Shown: positions 11,312 through 23,289, counted from the first letter of the stretch. The stretch: DNA of 64,000 bases from Megascapheus bottae (GCA_024803745.1 JANJXV010000013.1:9300001-9364000); one strand, 5' to 3'. Notes: generated from the letters alone by a model not told the origin. Translations and numbers: made by a program.

Positions 11312-11572
11312 AGTGGTGGTACTAGAGTTTATGATTAGGAGAGTGACTAACTAATTGTGCCACTGGAGCTGTACTAGAATTCAAATTCAATGCCTCAGGC
11401 TTGCTAGTCTGGTGCTCTTCCACTTGAACCATAACACCATCCCTGCTTTCTGCTGGTAATTTTGGAGATGGGTACTAGCAAACTTTTCTGCCCTAACTGG
11501 CTTGGAACCAGTATACTCCAGATTTCAGCCTTCCAAATGGTATTATAGGCATGAGCCATTAGCCCTTGGCAC
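11312..11572 (-). mobile_element. Old 7SL/ID composite SINE
   Basis: 'gtggtactagagtttatg', 'gctcttccacttgaacc' and 'aggcatgagccatt' follow the antisense composite order. Strongly diverged. Confidence 0.6.
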
Positions 11573-11733
11573 TTCATCATTAAAATGACAGTATCAATAA
11601 TAATACCAATATAACATTAGAGAATAGATCTTAACATGAAGTATTAGCACACTCAGAATATTAAGGATCTTACTGTCACTCTAGCCATATCTCCTCTTCT
11701 TTTTCTCTCTTCTCTTCTTTCTTTCTTTCTTTT

Positions 11734-11886
11734 CCAGTCCTGGGGCTTGAACTTAGAGCCTGGCCATTGTCCTTGAGCTTCCTCAATGCTTGTGCTGAGC
11801 CACAGTACCACTGCTTTTTCTGTATATGTGGTATTAAGGAATGCTTGCTAGGCAAGCACTCTACTACTAGGCCACACTCCTAGCCC
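11734..11886 (-). mobile_element. SINE A, internally shortened
   Basis: Antisense order 'ccagtcctggggcttgaac', 'gagccacagtaccactgc', 'ggcaagcactctactactag', 'ctagcccc'. It is about 40 bases shorter than intact copies. Flanking CTCTTCT-rich text may be the target-site duplication. A CT-rich tract (11699-11733) lies at the tail side. Confidence 0.85.
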
Positions 11887-11985
11887 CCTCTTCTGTTTTT
11901 CTTATCCATTCCTTTCTCTCTTCACCTTCTCTCCCTTCTGTTCTTTCTCTTCTCTCTAATATGCTTCACGGTCTTTCCCTTCCCA

Positions 11986-12018
11986 CACACACACACACAG
12001 ACGCACGCACGCACGCAT
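11986..12018. repeat. (CA)n/(CACG)n microsatellite
   Basis: A CA repeat passes into GCAC units; short alternating purine-pyrimidine tract. Confidence 0.9.
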
Positions 12019-13548
12019 TTTTTCTATAGAAAGATGGCAAAGTGGCCCATTTGGCACAAGTTATTTGTGTGGAAGGCTCCTGAGACATCCATTTGCTCTG
12101 TTCTTTTATCAATGTCCAAGAACCTCTGCCCTTGTGCTGCAGAGCATCTAAACTGATCCATTGTCAAGGAATCCACTGTACATGGATTGGAGACCAGACC
12201 ACTCCCAGTTTTTGACTCCGACAAAAACACATTGAATCCCCTCTTACCTTCTTTGCCATCTGAGGCTTAGATGAAATAATTTATAAAAAGTACCCAGCAG
12301 TACCTGATCAAGGGAGCCATTCAAAAAAGCACCAAACAGACTACTTGTAACACCATTGGTCACATTTCAGGAAGACTAGTCTCTCTTTGATCTTGGAGAC
12401 TAGGAGACATCCTGGCTGCTGGATTCTTTCTCTACCCAACTTCTTGGTAGAAACTTGGACTCTATGCTGTGTCCACAATGATCTTTATAAACCCTGCTTC
12501 CACTCACTTCTTTGGGTAGTCATCTTTTTTTCCCTTTTAACCTGATCATCACCAGAAAGAGCTGTGCTGAGAATTCCATCTGTGAACACTTGCCCTCCTT
12601 CCCAAGGTACTAGCACAAGTCAGGACAGACCATTTCACCTGATTTTTACTGTTAGTCCTTTATTTCTTCTTGCACAACCAGGGTCATGCAGAGTTGGTAG
12701 AATATGGTTAATGAGTGTCACACAAAATGAAAACCAAATATACTACCTATAGTTCCTCTCAGCACGGGGACATTTAACCCTCCTATTCACAGCTGGCCAG
12801 GTGGTGCTATGAGTCTTGCTCATACCTGCCAGCATCTCTGCTAAGATCATTTTCCTACTTCCAAGTACAGGAAATGGAAGACTTACAGCATCTCTGAGTA
12901 ATGAAGAAAAGACTTCTGAATGGACACATTGTATTTTTGCATGGGAGAAAACAAGTAGACACACATAAGCACGCCTACTTATGTACACCGGTGAGTTGTA
13001 TGCACATGTGCTAGAGCCAGCCGCACCACACACCTGCAAGGATTGGGCTCGTTTCCAGTGCTGCTGTAAGATTCCCATCTACTTCCATTCCGCTGAGAGA
13101 GTTGTGGGCATGACAGCACCTCATTAGTGTGTCCAACTCCAGGCTTCAGGAATGTTGATCCAGGCAGGTAGCCCAAAGTAGAAAATACTCAGGCTGAAGA
13201 GCCACATTGATTTGGCTTTACATAAAGTTTTTACCCACGTGAGCTCATCTGAAGGTGAGAGATAATAATTATCATGGAAAGTGATACCTCTGGTAAGGAC
13301 TGAAGGAGTTGCTACCAGCAAAGGGCTTGATGTCACTGGTAAATGTCATTGACTTATACTGCCGCCATGGCAAACTGCCCACATTGAGATGCTCGCCCTT
13401 GCCAGGCAAAAGTGTTTACAAAACTTTGTGGATCGGGGAAACTTGTTGTCACGATTGCCTGCTTTAAAACTCAGTGGCATTCTGAGGGCCTCTGAGACCA
13501 CACCTGCATTTTGCAAGTGCCAAAATGGCCTCCATTGATAGGCTGAAT
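12019..13548. other. Unique non-coding DNA
   Basis: About 1.5 kb without a recognised repeat. Overlapping short frames on the minus strand have no recognisable motif or splice-bounded exon. Confidence 0.45.
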
Positions 13549-13640
13549 CCATTCATTCATCCCAGCATTACACCAAGTCTTCCCAGGTGAGGGTGGGGAA
13601 GATAAACATAAATATGACCCTGACCTTGACCCAAAAAGTT
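13549..13640. repeat. Old mammalian repeat fragment, unclassified
   Basis: ATTCATTC-type start followed by 'aagataaacataaatatgac', similar in layout to 626-720 and 23685-23790. Confidence 0.3.
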
Positions 13641-13864
13641 TATAGAACCACATTACAGAGGACAGAAATCTATCCCCCCACTTTCCCTCACCCTCATGTC
13701 CTGTAAGGCTTCCCAGAGGATCCATGACAATCCTTTAATGCTGTTGCCTCTGGCAGGTTTTATTCTGAGATAGCTCTGCTCTTCTTGAAAGGCAATTCCT
13801 ACTGTCTCATCCATTTTCAGAGTAAGAATTTTTCCTCTAGGAAAAGTTCCTGCCTTCACCTGCT

Positions 13865-14110
13865 GATGCTGCTCTCTGCTTCCAAGATGGCACCTTGAAC
13901 ACAGTGACCCATGGAGAAGAAGAATAATATGCTTTCACATGGCAGAAAGCAGAAAGGGTCAAGCTTCCTCTGTCAAGCCTTTCCATAACAACATTAATCT
14001 ATTGGTGAGGGTAGAGCCCCCGCAGACAGAAACTCCTCCCCAAAGGTCCTACCTTGTATCACTGTTTGGGATTTTGCTTTTAGTGAATGGATTGGGAGGA
14101 CACGCTCCGA
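13865..14110. repeat. Ancient repeat, L1M-3'-end type
   Basis: 'aagatggcacctt', 'ttcacatggcagaaagcag', 'gtcaagccttt' and 'ccccaaaggtcctacctt' follow the order of a very common old mammalian repeat that I associate with L1M 3' regions. The same family is seen in the opposite sense at 52310-52900 and in part at 30340-30480. Exact subfamily unknown. Confidence 0.6.
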
Positions 14111-14581
14111 TCATAACGATCTGGAAGCAAGATCAGAGGAACTTCAGGCAAGTGAACAGTCTTAAGTTAGAGATAAAACTAAAACTAAACCTAAACTCAA
14201 GGTACTTTGACCACAGCCCTAGTCTAGATCTTCTCAAAATCTCTCTTCTTGGTTCTTTTCACTACCCATAAGGTAGTATGGCAACTCTTAGGTAAACTTA
14301 CCAAACTCATAGACTGATATGGTTAACCATTAATTCCCTCACTAACTGAAATTACCTTACAGAAGTGATTTAACTTCTCTAAACCGTGAAATTGTTACAA
14401 TGACTAATGTTCCTTTCATGGTGCCGTTATTACAAGTTATAATGGTAATGGCTTTCTGTTAGGATAATGGCAGAAGAATCCCTCAATCGCTGTCCCAAGA
14501 AGCCAGGCAGTAAAGGCTGCCCCAGTCTCCATCTGTGTTTATCCCACGGAGGTCAGCCAAGCACGACAAAGGCTCCTTTGA
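14111..14581. other. Unique non-coding DNA
   Basis: No recognised feature. Confidence 0.4.
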
Positions 14582-14706
14582 GGCCAGGCACCATTGTGTC
14601 GTGCCTGCACTCCTTATCACTCAGAAGGCTGAGATCTGAGGATCATAGTTTGAAGCTAGCCTGGACAGGAAAGCCCTATTTACCCACAATAAGTCTGGAA
14701 ATATAT
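14582..14706 (+). mobile_element. SINE B, 3'-truncated (7SL part only)
   Basis: 'gaggccaggcaccattgtgt', 'aaggctgagatctgaggatc' and 'agcctggacaggaaagcc' are present. The ID-like module is missing and AT-rich text follows. Confidence 0.75.
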
Positions 14707-15246
14707 GTAAATATGTACATATATGGAAATAATATATTATAAAATATATTACACATAAATAATATATGTATTTTTTAAGGTTTTATTAACACTGATTTTT
14801 ACATCATATTTCAAATGTCATGTTTAACAAGTATTCAAGAAGGAAATATATATTACATATGGTCTATATTTATAGATAGATAAATATTTGTGAGTCTCCT
14901 GTTATCCATATATCATGGGGTACACTGTTTGTTTTGTCTATATCATGAACATCACTGAAAAGCAAGACAGTCCCTTTTCTTTCAACCAACAAATTACCGA
15001 ACAACTTTCCACTTCCATGTTAATTAACAATGAAGCAGATAATCAGCATTAGTTTTTAGGAGCTTAAAAATCATTAGAATTAGAAGGGTCTCACAACTAC
15101 AGCAGTATATTTAAAATTAAGCATTTATTGGGTAGATGACTGAATGAAAAAAAAATTAACAAGTGAGTTTATAAGGGGAGTTTGATAGTGGTTATGGGGT
15201 TTTGGAATAATATGGCAAGCAATAATCTTTATCAATCCCTTTTCAA
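14707..15246. other. AT-rich non-coding DNA
   Basis: TATATA-rich low-complexity text at 14700-14900, then unique sequence. No coding signal. Confidence 0.5.
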
Positions 15247-15410
15247 TGCTTGGGGTTGTGACTCTACTTCCCTGAGCTTCAGTTTCTCTTATGTAAATGA
15301 AGATGCTAATATGATTTCATAGAATGTTTTAGATAATTACATATAATGTATCTCCAGTACCCATCATAGTAACTGGCCCATTTAGGTTTTCAAGAAATGG
15401 TAGTTGGTGC
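15247..15410 (+). repeat. MIR
   Basis: 'cctgagcttcagtttctctt' and 'gtaaatgaagatgctaatat' match the MIR core, followed by 'cccatcatagtaactggccc'. Confidence 0.68.
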
Positions 15411-15469
15411 TACCCACAGCCTCGTGGTCATCACCATCTCCATTATTTTTTATCACTACCGTCTCAATA

Positions 15470-15558
15470 TATTCATATCATCATCATCATCATTATCCAT
15501 CATCTATGATCTATCATCATCACTCTCCTGGTCACTGTCTTTATCATCTCCATCATAT
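15470..15558. repeat. (ATC)n-rich low-complexity tract
   Basis: Repeated CATCAT/ATCATC units with interruptions. The serine/histidine-rich frame across it is a repeat artefact. Confidence 0.85.
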
Positions 15559-15964
15559 TTTTTCACAAAGCTTTAAAGACCTCGATCAAAGCTAATCTTT
15601 GTATTCGAGGAATATCACTTTCTGAAAAACAAATGGTATCTTTCCTATGTATGTCTTTTAGAATCCTTTTCTTCTGAAATAATTGTGTTTCCAGACAGGA
15701 CTCTTTCTTCTGCAGTCTGCAGAGTAATTACTGCAGCCACTGTTGTGTTGAAAGGTTTCCAGGGCTATGTGAATAAAGGAATGCTTGAGAGTGGGGACTG
15801 CTCTCCCTCTAGTCCTGGGACTGATTATCTTGTTTGCCTTTAATCACAAATCAGCACAGATATCCTTTACCAAGGCTGTTTACTGCATAGCTGAGCCCAG
15901 TGGCACAGCCTTTGAAGGTCTGTGGATGTGTGGCTGTGGAGAGGGGCAGCATGGTGTCAAGGAA

Positions 15965-16150
15965 TTAAGAACAGACTCATATTCTTGCCTTTGGTTTTGT
16001 GTTTACTACTAGCTCTCCATGCCTCAGTTTCTTCATCTACAAAATATTTTTATAACATTTTCCAGCATTGCTATAAGATTGAGTGATATTAATGTCTGTG
16101 AACAGTACAACATGGTGCCTAGCCCACAGAATAAATGCCTGGAAAGATGT
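15965..16150 (+). repeat. MIR
   Basis: 'atgcctcagtttcttcatct', 'gattgagtgatattaatg' and 'ggtgcctagcccacagaata' are in MIR order. Confidence 0.65.
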
Positions 16151-16344
16151 CAGGTGAGGACAGTACAGTGATTGGACTTCCCTGACTTTTCCTGTCAGGG
16201 CTCCACCCATCCATCTCCCCATCACTGGTGGTTACCTCACCTCTGCGCACCTCAAGCTATATTAGATCAGCTATGGTGTCTGAAGGATTGGGTCAAACCA
16301 CCTGAATATCCCTTCTTGTCATCGTGCCACACACTTGCTGCTCT

Positions 16345-16592
16345 GTCAAGGCATTTATTTGCACCTGCAATCCTAGCTACTCAGAAAACTGAGATCTGAG
16401 GCTCGAAGTTCAAAGTCAGTCCAGACAGGAAAGTCTTGGAGACTCTTATCTTCAGTTAACCACCAGAATACCAGAAAAGGTGTTGTGGTTCAAAGTGTTA
16501 GAGAGCTAGCCCTGAGCTGAAGAACTCAAGGACAGGGCCCAGACCTAGAGTTCAAGCTCCATGACTAACCAAAAAACAAACCAAAAAAAAGC
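16345..16592 (+). mobile_element. SINE B, full length
   Basis: 7SL part with 'caatcctagctactcagaaa', linker 'cttcagttaaccaccag', right module with 'gagctgaagaactcaaggac' and 'agagttcaagctcc', then an A-rich tail. Confidence 0.85.
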
Positions 16593-17149
16593 AAATGTGA
16601 CACCTGTAATCATGACATCCAATGTAACAGTATAAAGAACCTCTGATACCCTCTAATCCTAGCCTCCAGAGTGCTGTGTACACCATGTCATCACGTGACC
16701 ACAATACTTCAACTGAAACCTTTTTTTAAACCGTGAATGCTTTATTCCAGCCCTTGAGCTTCTTTAACTTCTGAATTCAGCTTTACCTACATATTGGGCA
16801 GCCCAGATGTGACAAGGAATGAATACCCTTATCCAAGCATTGTTGGGTGTTGGCATATTACAAACTCAATCCCCTCACTCCTGGCAGAAGATAATCTTGT
16901 GAACATTCTCACTATTGGCTGCATTCCCTTCTATGTCTTACATTCCTTACCCCCAGCCCAGGATGTTTATTGTCCTTTCTCAAATGCACTGTATACCTGA
17001 GGTCTTTCTTTAGGGTTTGCACCAGGGTGGGGGTGGGGGTGGGGATCCAAACAATAGGACTAGTCCTCCATGGAAGAGCTGTAAAAGCAGGGCACTTTGC
17101 TGGGCAGAAGCCAAGGAGCAGGTAGTAAATGATTCCTGTTTTCATGGAC
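16593..17149. other. Unique DNA with a G-run motif
   Basis: No repeat recognised apart from the G-rich motif at 17025-17044. Confidence 0.4.
17025..17044 (+). other. G-quadruplex-type motif
   Basis: GGGTGGGGGTGGGGGTGGGG: four runs of at least three G with one-base loops, fitting the usual G4 pattern. A weaker G-rich run is at 17651-17669. Confidence 0.8.
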
Positions 17150-17420
17150 TTATGAAGCTTCTTGAGAGAAGGCTTGGAAACACTCAGCTTCAGTGTGATA
17201 GTGGCTGTGTAGAAGAACAGGCCTCTTGCAGGGCTGCTGTGAGGACTCAATAAAATAACATGTATAAAATGTCAGGTGACTCATTAAAATCTAACATTTG
17301 AGTAAGTGTTGGGCTGGTACAGTGGGATACACAGATGACTATGGAACAAGGACATTTTGCTTCCTTTGTAGATCTCAGGGCTTAGCATATAGTAAGAACT
17401 CAGTGATGGTGGCTGAATTG
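17150..17420 (+). repeat. MIR-like, diverged
   Basis: 'ctgctgtgaggactcaataa', 'catgtataaaatgtcag' and 'gggcttagcatatagtaag' resemble the MIR 3' half. Confidence 0.5.
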
Positions 17421-17689
17421 AACAGAGGAATGAGAAAGGAAGAAACTTCTGACCCCATGCTTCCTGGGACCAACGAAGAGAAGTCTTTCCTCTTAAATCT
17501 TTGATTCTGGAGGAGAGAAAAAGCCCAAATGATGTGAATCATGTTGGTGATAGGAGACAAAGGGGTCAAAAAGACAGAGGGTTTTTTTTAGCCTTTTTTA
17601 TGCCAAGAAAAAAAAAATCCTCATTTATATTCTAAGGTTTAAAAGCTTACAAGGGTGGGGTGGGGAGGTGAAATCTGAGCTGCAAGCTA

Positions 17690-17980
17690 TTCTTCATGCT
17701 TGGCTGCTATTTAATCAGTTTGTTGGGTTGTAATTGAGAATATAGCTCCAATGACACATAAATTCAAACGATAGAGTAGAAGCCAGTGAGTCTTCCTCAT
17801 TATTTATCTTACAGTAGAGATAACCTTTTCATTATTGAAATATAATTGCCAAATGAGATAGTTAATATTAAAACAGAATTAGCAACATGAGCTCAACATT
17901 CAGGAGGAATTTTATAATAGCACATTTTATGTCTGTGAAATGAGTGCTCAGCCTTGGTGCAGTGTTCACTGATAGCAAAG
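17690..17980. promoter_or_regulatory. Candidate conserved AT-rich non-coding block
   Basis: No repeat match. Dense homeodomain-type TAAT/ATTA words (e.g. 'tgtaattgag', 'ataattgccaaatgagatag') and unbroken unique text. Inference from composition only; conservation was not tested. Confidence 0.25.
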
Positions 17981-18479
17981 GCTGGAGGAGAAGCCGGTCC
18001 CAGCTGCCCTGATGTCTAGAAAAGGGGTCCAGTTGGCGCCCTGGGCCAGTAGGAAACTTGGTTTTACCTTAAATGTGGGCCACTGTTGATTGGTTCTACT
18101 CAACACAGAAGCGTTGAGTTTGGGGCAAGGGTGGTGGGCTCTGGGAGTGTGAAAAAAGAAGAATGCATATGTGCATGCCCCACAAAGCTAAGGGGCCTGC
18201 AGGGCTGCGTGATCTCGAGATAAGTAATGACAGTATACCAGGTGCTCACATGCCTGGAGGCCTTCATACCTGTCTTAACCTTTCAACTTTATCCCTCACC
18301 CATCTTCTCTTCCCCTTCCTCACTCCCTCTGCCATTCTAGGCTCACCTTTTAAGATGTAGCTTGTCTCACGTTCCCAAAAGGCGTGGGAAGGGGTATTTC
18401 CTTGGTGCTCCCTCAACTCTCAATTCCTCCTTCCAATTTCATGTTCTCCTTCTCATGTTCTCCTCTTTTAATATTAAAT
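17981..18479. other. Unique non-coding DNA
   Basis: No recognised feature. Confidence 0.4.
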
Positions 18480-18672
18480 GTCCAAATTTTTAATTTTTGT
18501 TGTATTTTATTGTCAGGGTAATGTATAAAGGGGTTACTGTTACATGAGTCAGGTACTAGGTGCATTACTTCTTGAATCTTGATACCCCTTCTCATGTTTT
18601 TGTCCCCTTTTCCCTCCTCAGCCCCTCCCAATATCTTGCTTCCCTTCCCTATTTCAAAAAAACAAATCAACA
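18480..18672 (-). mobile_element. L1 3'-end fragment
   Basis: On the minus strand it reads 'acatgagaaggggtatcaag', 'taatgcacctagtacctgac' and 'taacccctttatacatt'. This parallels the TSD-flanked insertion at 52477-52638 ('acataagaagggatatcaat', 'taacccctctatacatt'). The two therefore belong to one family, probably an L1 3' UTR. Confidence 0.6.
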
Positions 18673-19424
18673 TATATATAATATATCAGATACACTAACC
18701 ACTTGAGATTAACCGTAAGGGAAAAAAAGAGAAAAGAAATAACTTCACCTAATACATTAATGTTCTCTTTTGCTACCTCTCTCAAGACTGAGAAGTGGAA
18801 GGTAAAGATACTGTCTTATATATATTTGTAGTCTGGATTTTTATCTTAGAACCAGTGTTTCATATAATATACACTATGAAGTAGTTCATAAATGCTAACT
18901 GACCTAATAAGTAAGAATGGGCAAAAAAGAAAGTGCTTCGAGAACAAATCAAAGGGAGAACTTTGAGAGGGTTTTCTAGAAGAGGTGATAGCCAGTGGGA
19001 ACTTGGAAAATATGGATTTCCATCCTACCTACTTCTGCAAAGAGGCTATTATGACCTCTTGAGGGCAAAGGGCACCATGGAGTGATTTTAGACTACAAGA
19101 GTTGGGCTTTGGGGAGTGTTCTACATATGGCTGCCTATACCCTGTCATCCCCAAAGACATGAGAAACAAAAGGTTCCGTTCACTATGATGTTCAGCTTAG
19201 TTCAGACATTCTCTTAGCGATAGCTTCAGCCCTTGGAGCAATTCAATGTCATCAATACAAAGAGTGTACTTTCACAAGTCATGGAAATGTACAGGAGAAG
19301 AGAACGGTCCAGAAAATGGTTCTGCATGCTTTTTGTGGTCTCTGCTGTGTTTTCCCAGGAGTGACACTGAAACTACCATCCTAGTATAGTGAGTCCCCCC
19401 AAGCGGGGGGAAAAAATCCAACAG
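18673..19424. other. Unique non-coding DNA
   Basis: No recognised feature. Confidence 0.4.
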
Positions 19425-19560
19425 ATGGTCTGAGCACCAGGGTTCCTCACTGTAAGAGCCTGGGCAAGCCTCTCTCCCTTTCTGGGCCCCAGCCGTACTA
19501 ACTCATCTTTAAAATAATCTCCATCTTTGCCAGCTCTGTCATTTGATGATGACTAATTTG
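19425..19560 (+). repeat. MIR
   Basis: 'gagcctgggcaagcctctct' and 'tactaactcatctttaaaat' resemble the MIR core. Confidence 0.5.
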
Positions 19561-20554
19561 AAAGTCTGGCTAAAAAAATGTCCATGGAGAACATGTGGCT
19601 CAGCTTGGCTGGAGTGAATCATGTCCATTCCTGCCTGCCTGCCTGGCTCAAATCACATTTCACATATTAAATCTATTCTGAAAATAAGGGGAAGGGAAAG
19701 GTCTCTGAGAAACAAGTAAACCTATTCCCAGTAATCTCTCCCTCCTTGGCCACTCTTTTCCTCCCTAGACAGAGATAAGCACATTGTTTCAATCAGTCCG
19801 AAGTTCCATTTCCTTATCTTAAAACTATCTTCTGCCACATTATAAATAATCAGCTTACTGGTGAACTGGGCCAGGTGTGCATGTGTGTGTGCATGTGTCT
19901 GTGTGTCCGTGGCATAGCACCCAGGGCCCAAGCAACAGCCTTGATTCTTAACCAAGCCAAATGAATCAAGTTACCTCCCATTGTTAGCAAAAGAATCTTA
20001 TATTACAGTGAATTTGTCATCTAAAACAGAGATTTCTTAAATGAATAGGGCCAGTATTCATAATTACACTGGGATAACAAGAAAAATTCAGTATCAGCCT
20101 AATTGTCTGAACTGTAGGACCCTGGTATGAGAAGGACCCAAGCCTTAGTAAGCCCCTACATGTAGTCAGAGAAAAAATAGAGAAATGGCTCCATCTTTCC
20201 ACCCCACCCCATGCTAAAAGCTATCCCACCACAATGAGCCAATAATTGTCTAGGCCCACATGAAATTCCCCCAAGTGAGACCCACTTTTTCTCCTTAGCA
20301 GGTCCTACTATGTTTTTGAAACCCAATGAACAATGGAAACACAGGGCTTCATGTTCAAAGAGAATAAAGTATTTCAATATAGTGACTATGGAGCATTAAG
20401 TAAAAGGTGAAGCCCTTCTGAGCCAAGGGCCCTGAACAGCCCTATGTGGCCAGATGTGTACCCCTGGCTCTGTTCCTCAGGCAGCCTATGCTATATTTAA
20501 GGAGCTGCAGCTCAGGAGCTCCTGTCTCCATGCTTGTTTGCATGCTTGCTGGCT
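19561..20554. other. Unique non-coding DNA
   Basis: Contains a short (TG)n run near 19878-19910. No other feature recognised. Confidence 0.4.
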
Positions 20555-20667
20555 TCCATTATTTTTCACTTTTGATATTTTTGAAGATGTATATATTTAT
20601 TTGATTCAAAAGTCAAAGAGCCCAAAATGTGATATGGTTAAAGTTTTACTTTCACCTCTTCCCTTTT

Positions 20668-20796
20668 CTTTTTTCTTTTCTTTTTTTTTTTTTTTTTTTT
20701 TGTAGGTTGTAGGGTTTGAACTCTGGGCCTGGGCACTGTCCCTGGGCTCTTCAGCTCAAGATTAGCACTCTACTCCTTGAGCCACAGCACCACATC
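20668..20796 (-). mobile_element. SINE B, 5'-truncated (right module) with TSD
   Basis: A long T tract, then 'agggtttgaactctgggcct' and 'cttgagccacagcaccac'. A 14-15-bp target-site duplication 'cacctcttccctttt/c' lies at 20653-20667 and 20797-20811. Confidence 0.9.
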
Positions 20797-20870
20797 CACC
20801 TCTTCCCTTTCCTTTTTTCCACACAGTTCCTGACATCCCTCATCCCCATTCTCATAGGTACCTAGTTTAA

Positions 20871-20952
20871 TTTTTTTAAGTACTAAAGTTTGAATTCAGA
20901 GATGTTCTTGCTATTTGAGCCCTCTACCACTGAGTCCACATTCTCAGTCCTG
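20871..20952 (-). mobile_element. ID-like SINE monomer fragment
   Basis: 'tactaaagtttgaattcaga', 'ccctctaccactgagtcc' and 'tctcagtcctgg' read as an antisense ID monomer. Confidence 0.6.
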
Positions 20953-21392
20953 GTAACTAGTTTAGTGTCTTGACTATCCTTCCAGATTTCTTTAAGTAAA
21001 TAGAAACGTATGTTCTTTCTTTATCCCTCTTTTAAGATTCAGAGGGTATGTACTATATAGACCATTTGTGCCTTATATTAAAACATTCTTTTTTATATCC
21101 AGTATAAGTTTGTCCACATTAACTACCCTTCCATACCCCACATTCAGAACCCACAAGAGAAGGCCAATTTCTCTCATCTGGTGAAATACTTGGTTTCCCA
21201 CCTTCTTCAGCCTCAACTTCTTGGACGGAGAGACTGTTTCTTCAGGCATTCTTTACCAGCTGGCATATCTGGACTGCTCGTTGGCCTGTGTTCCTCTGTA
21301 TGTGGGGCCCAGAACTGGCCAACAGATCAACCAGGATAGGACTGCTCTGCTCAGAGTAGAAAGAACCAGATTCTCTCCATTGTTCACCTCTC

Positions 21393-21515
21393 ATGATAAT
21401 AATTGTTCATTTGGAAGTTTACTCTATGCCAAGGACCATGCTGTTTGCTTACAAATAGCCTATGACCCTCCTGACAGGCCTGTGCAGTAGAACTTAGAGG
21501 CATTCCTTACAGATG
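21393..21515 (-). repeat. MIR
   Basis: 'gataataattgttcatttgg', 'actctatgccaaggaccatg' and 'agaggcattccttacagatg' are in reverse MIR order. Confidence 0.62.
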
Positions 21516-21527
21516 AGTCATCTACAA

Positions 21528-21567
21528 ACAGTGCTCAGGCCCTGAGTTCAAACTCTAGGACCAGCAA
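21528..21567 (+). mobile_element. SINE A, 3' fragment of 40 bases
   Basis: Only 'acagtgctcaggccctgag' and 'ttcaaactctaggaccagca' remain. A severely 5'-truncated copy. Confidence 0.7.
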
Positions 21568-21714
21568 TGGATCAGTCATTTAATGAAGCAATAGAGTGTG
21601 CTTATGTCCCTGATTAAAATTCATATATGTCTTCACTTAATTCCTAAAACAATACTCAGCACAACTGTCCTGCCAGCGCGCCCCTCCCTGCCCCCAGGTC
21701 TGTGATCCACTAAA

Positions 21715-21960
21715 GCTCTCTTCCCTTCTCCTTATGCTGCCTCAGCCACATTTTCAGGTTCCTTGGTCACACCAAGCACACACTTGCCTTGGCCTTTACA
21801 TGTCTGTTCCCCTTTCTTGGAATGCGCTTCCTTTTGCTTTTGGCATCCGTTGCCATTCTTGTCTTTAGTACTCAACCTAATTGATGTTCTTCAAAGGCTC
21901 TTGCTGACGGCTAAAGTCTTGATCGTCTCTCTATCCGGGTGTCCTATTGCATTCATCAGG
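21715..21960 (+). repeat. L2 fragment
   Basis: 'ttggcctttacatgtctgtt' and 'tcttggaatgcgcttcc' match the L2 motif 'gcctttgca..ctgttccc..tggaa'. Overlapping frames are artefacts. Confidence 0.5.
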
Positions 21961-22215
21961 TGTGAGCAGCATTCTGTTCTGGGTCTTCATGTTGGTGTGA
22001 TGGACTCTGCATGCACAGCAGCCACGTGCCTCTCATTGGCCATGTTACCTTCAGCAGTAAGCACAATGCCACTTTTCTTTGGAGATTCTGTCTTCATTCA
22101 TTGGTTTATTATTATCATAGATTTTATTAGAAAGCTGCAATATAACTTATATTACCTACGGTTTTAAATGAATAGATTTTGCACTGTGGGGGTGTTAATA
22201 AGGCTGTGTCTTAGA

Positions 22216-22217
<2 letters not shown>

Positions 22218-22262
<45 letters not shown>
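22218..22262. repeat. (CA)n microsatellite
   Basis: Uninterrupted CA dinucleotides, about 22 units. Confidence 0.98.
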
Positions 22263-22263
<1 letters not shown>

Positions 22264-22429
22264 TGGCTTAGTCCACATAGAATTAGCAGCATGGCTTTTC
22301 TTTTATGATCTGCAAAATGGAGGAAGTGGCCACCAGTATTTTCCATAGCTTGGGAGGCAGTAGAGCACCATTTGATCTGAACAGTTCCTGGCACCACTCC
22401 ATACAGCAAGTGTGTTTGTGTGGCAGTGG

Positions 22430-22630
22430 TTTTGACCATAGACTTGGAGTAGGATTACCTTGATTCAAATCCCATCTCTTCCTAATTCTTCATCCTTATA
22501 ATGGGGTGTGATGATCTTCACAGCCTTCTGTGGCAGTTGTGAAGATTCTGTGAGCTCACACAGAGGGGCTGGCAGGTAGCAAGTGCTCAATAAGTGTTCG
22601 TTAGTGTTCGTGACCGTAAGTATCATTACT
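22430..22630 (+). repeat. MIR, near full length
   Basis: 'accttgattcaaatcccatc', 'cttcatccttataatgggg', 'tgtgaagattctgtgagctc' and 'aagtgctcaataagtgttcg' are in clear MIR order. Confidence 0.82.
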
Positions 22631-22923
22631 GTGTGCTGAGCATCTTAACAGTTATTTTCTCCAACCATGAATGAAATTTTTGTGTGTATAATTCAATTTA
22701 ACAGATACTTCCTGTGTCCCTCTGACACAACTAGACATAGACTCTACACGGGCTCTCAACCTCTTGGAGGATACCACAGAACTAAGCTAGAGTGAAATGA
22801 GTACAGCATCAGAGTGCTACACAGAAAAGAGATCACGGACCCCAGACAGTTGTCTGCAATTCTGTGGCTACTAGCCTCACAGATGTTTCTGAACAGATGT
22901 TCACTGAAGATTGGTGTTTTACC

Positions 22924-23053
22924 ATGTAAGTCACAGCTCCACATTTGGCTTTTTGCTGGTTGACTGGAGATATGAGACTCTCAGACTTGGCTGCTTGGGC
23001 TGACCTTGAACTGAGTAGCTGCACTTGAAGGCACAAGCCTCTGGCACTCAGCA
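22924..23053 (-). mobile_element. SINE B, with internal deletion
   Basis: 'gtaagtcacagctcc', 'tggttgactggagatatgag' and 'ggctgaccttgaactgag' are present; part of the 7SL region is missing. Confidence 0.7.
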
Positions 23054-23289
23054 TACCCATCTTTTTGTCTCCTGTAGCCCATATCATAGGTGGTCATGAT
23101 GACTTTGTACATGGCAAGAAAAGATCAGTTCTATCTCCAGAGTCTTGCTCACTCATCACCCGGGCCCTGCCTGGACAGCTGCCTCTGACTCTAAGCCAAA
23201 GAACCCTGGTGGCCACTGTGCAATTACACTGTTTGGAGACTAATGAAGTAAAAAAGCATTTTCCTGCCCTGGACCTGGAAGTATAACAG

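Larger units (their letters stand above)
20555..21160. repeat. Ancient L1-like repeat, interrupted by SINEs
   Basis: 'attcaaaagtcaaagagccc', 'ttccagatttctttaagtaa' and 'actatatagaccatttgtgc' follow an old mammalian repeat that I associate with L1M. SINEs at 20668 and 20871 break it. Confidence 0.45.

Noticed and set aside
15404..15595. Serine/histidine-rich small protein
   Set aside because: Produced by an (ATC)n-rich low-complexity tract.
21763..22167. 134-codon frame
   Set aside because: Its first part overlaps an L2 fragment and no conserved domain is visible.
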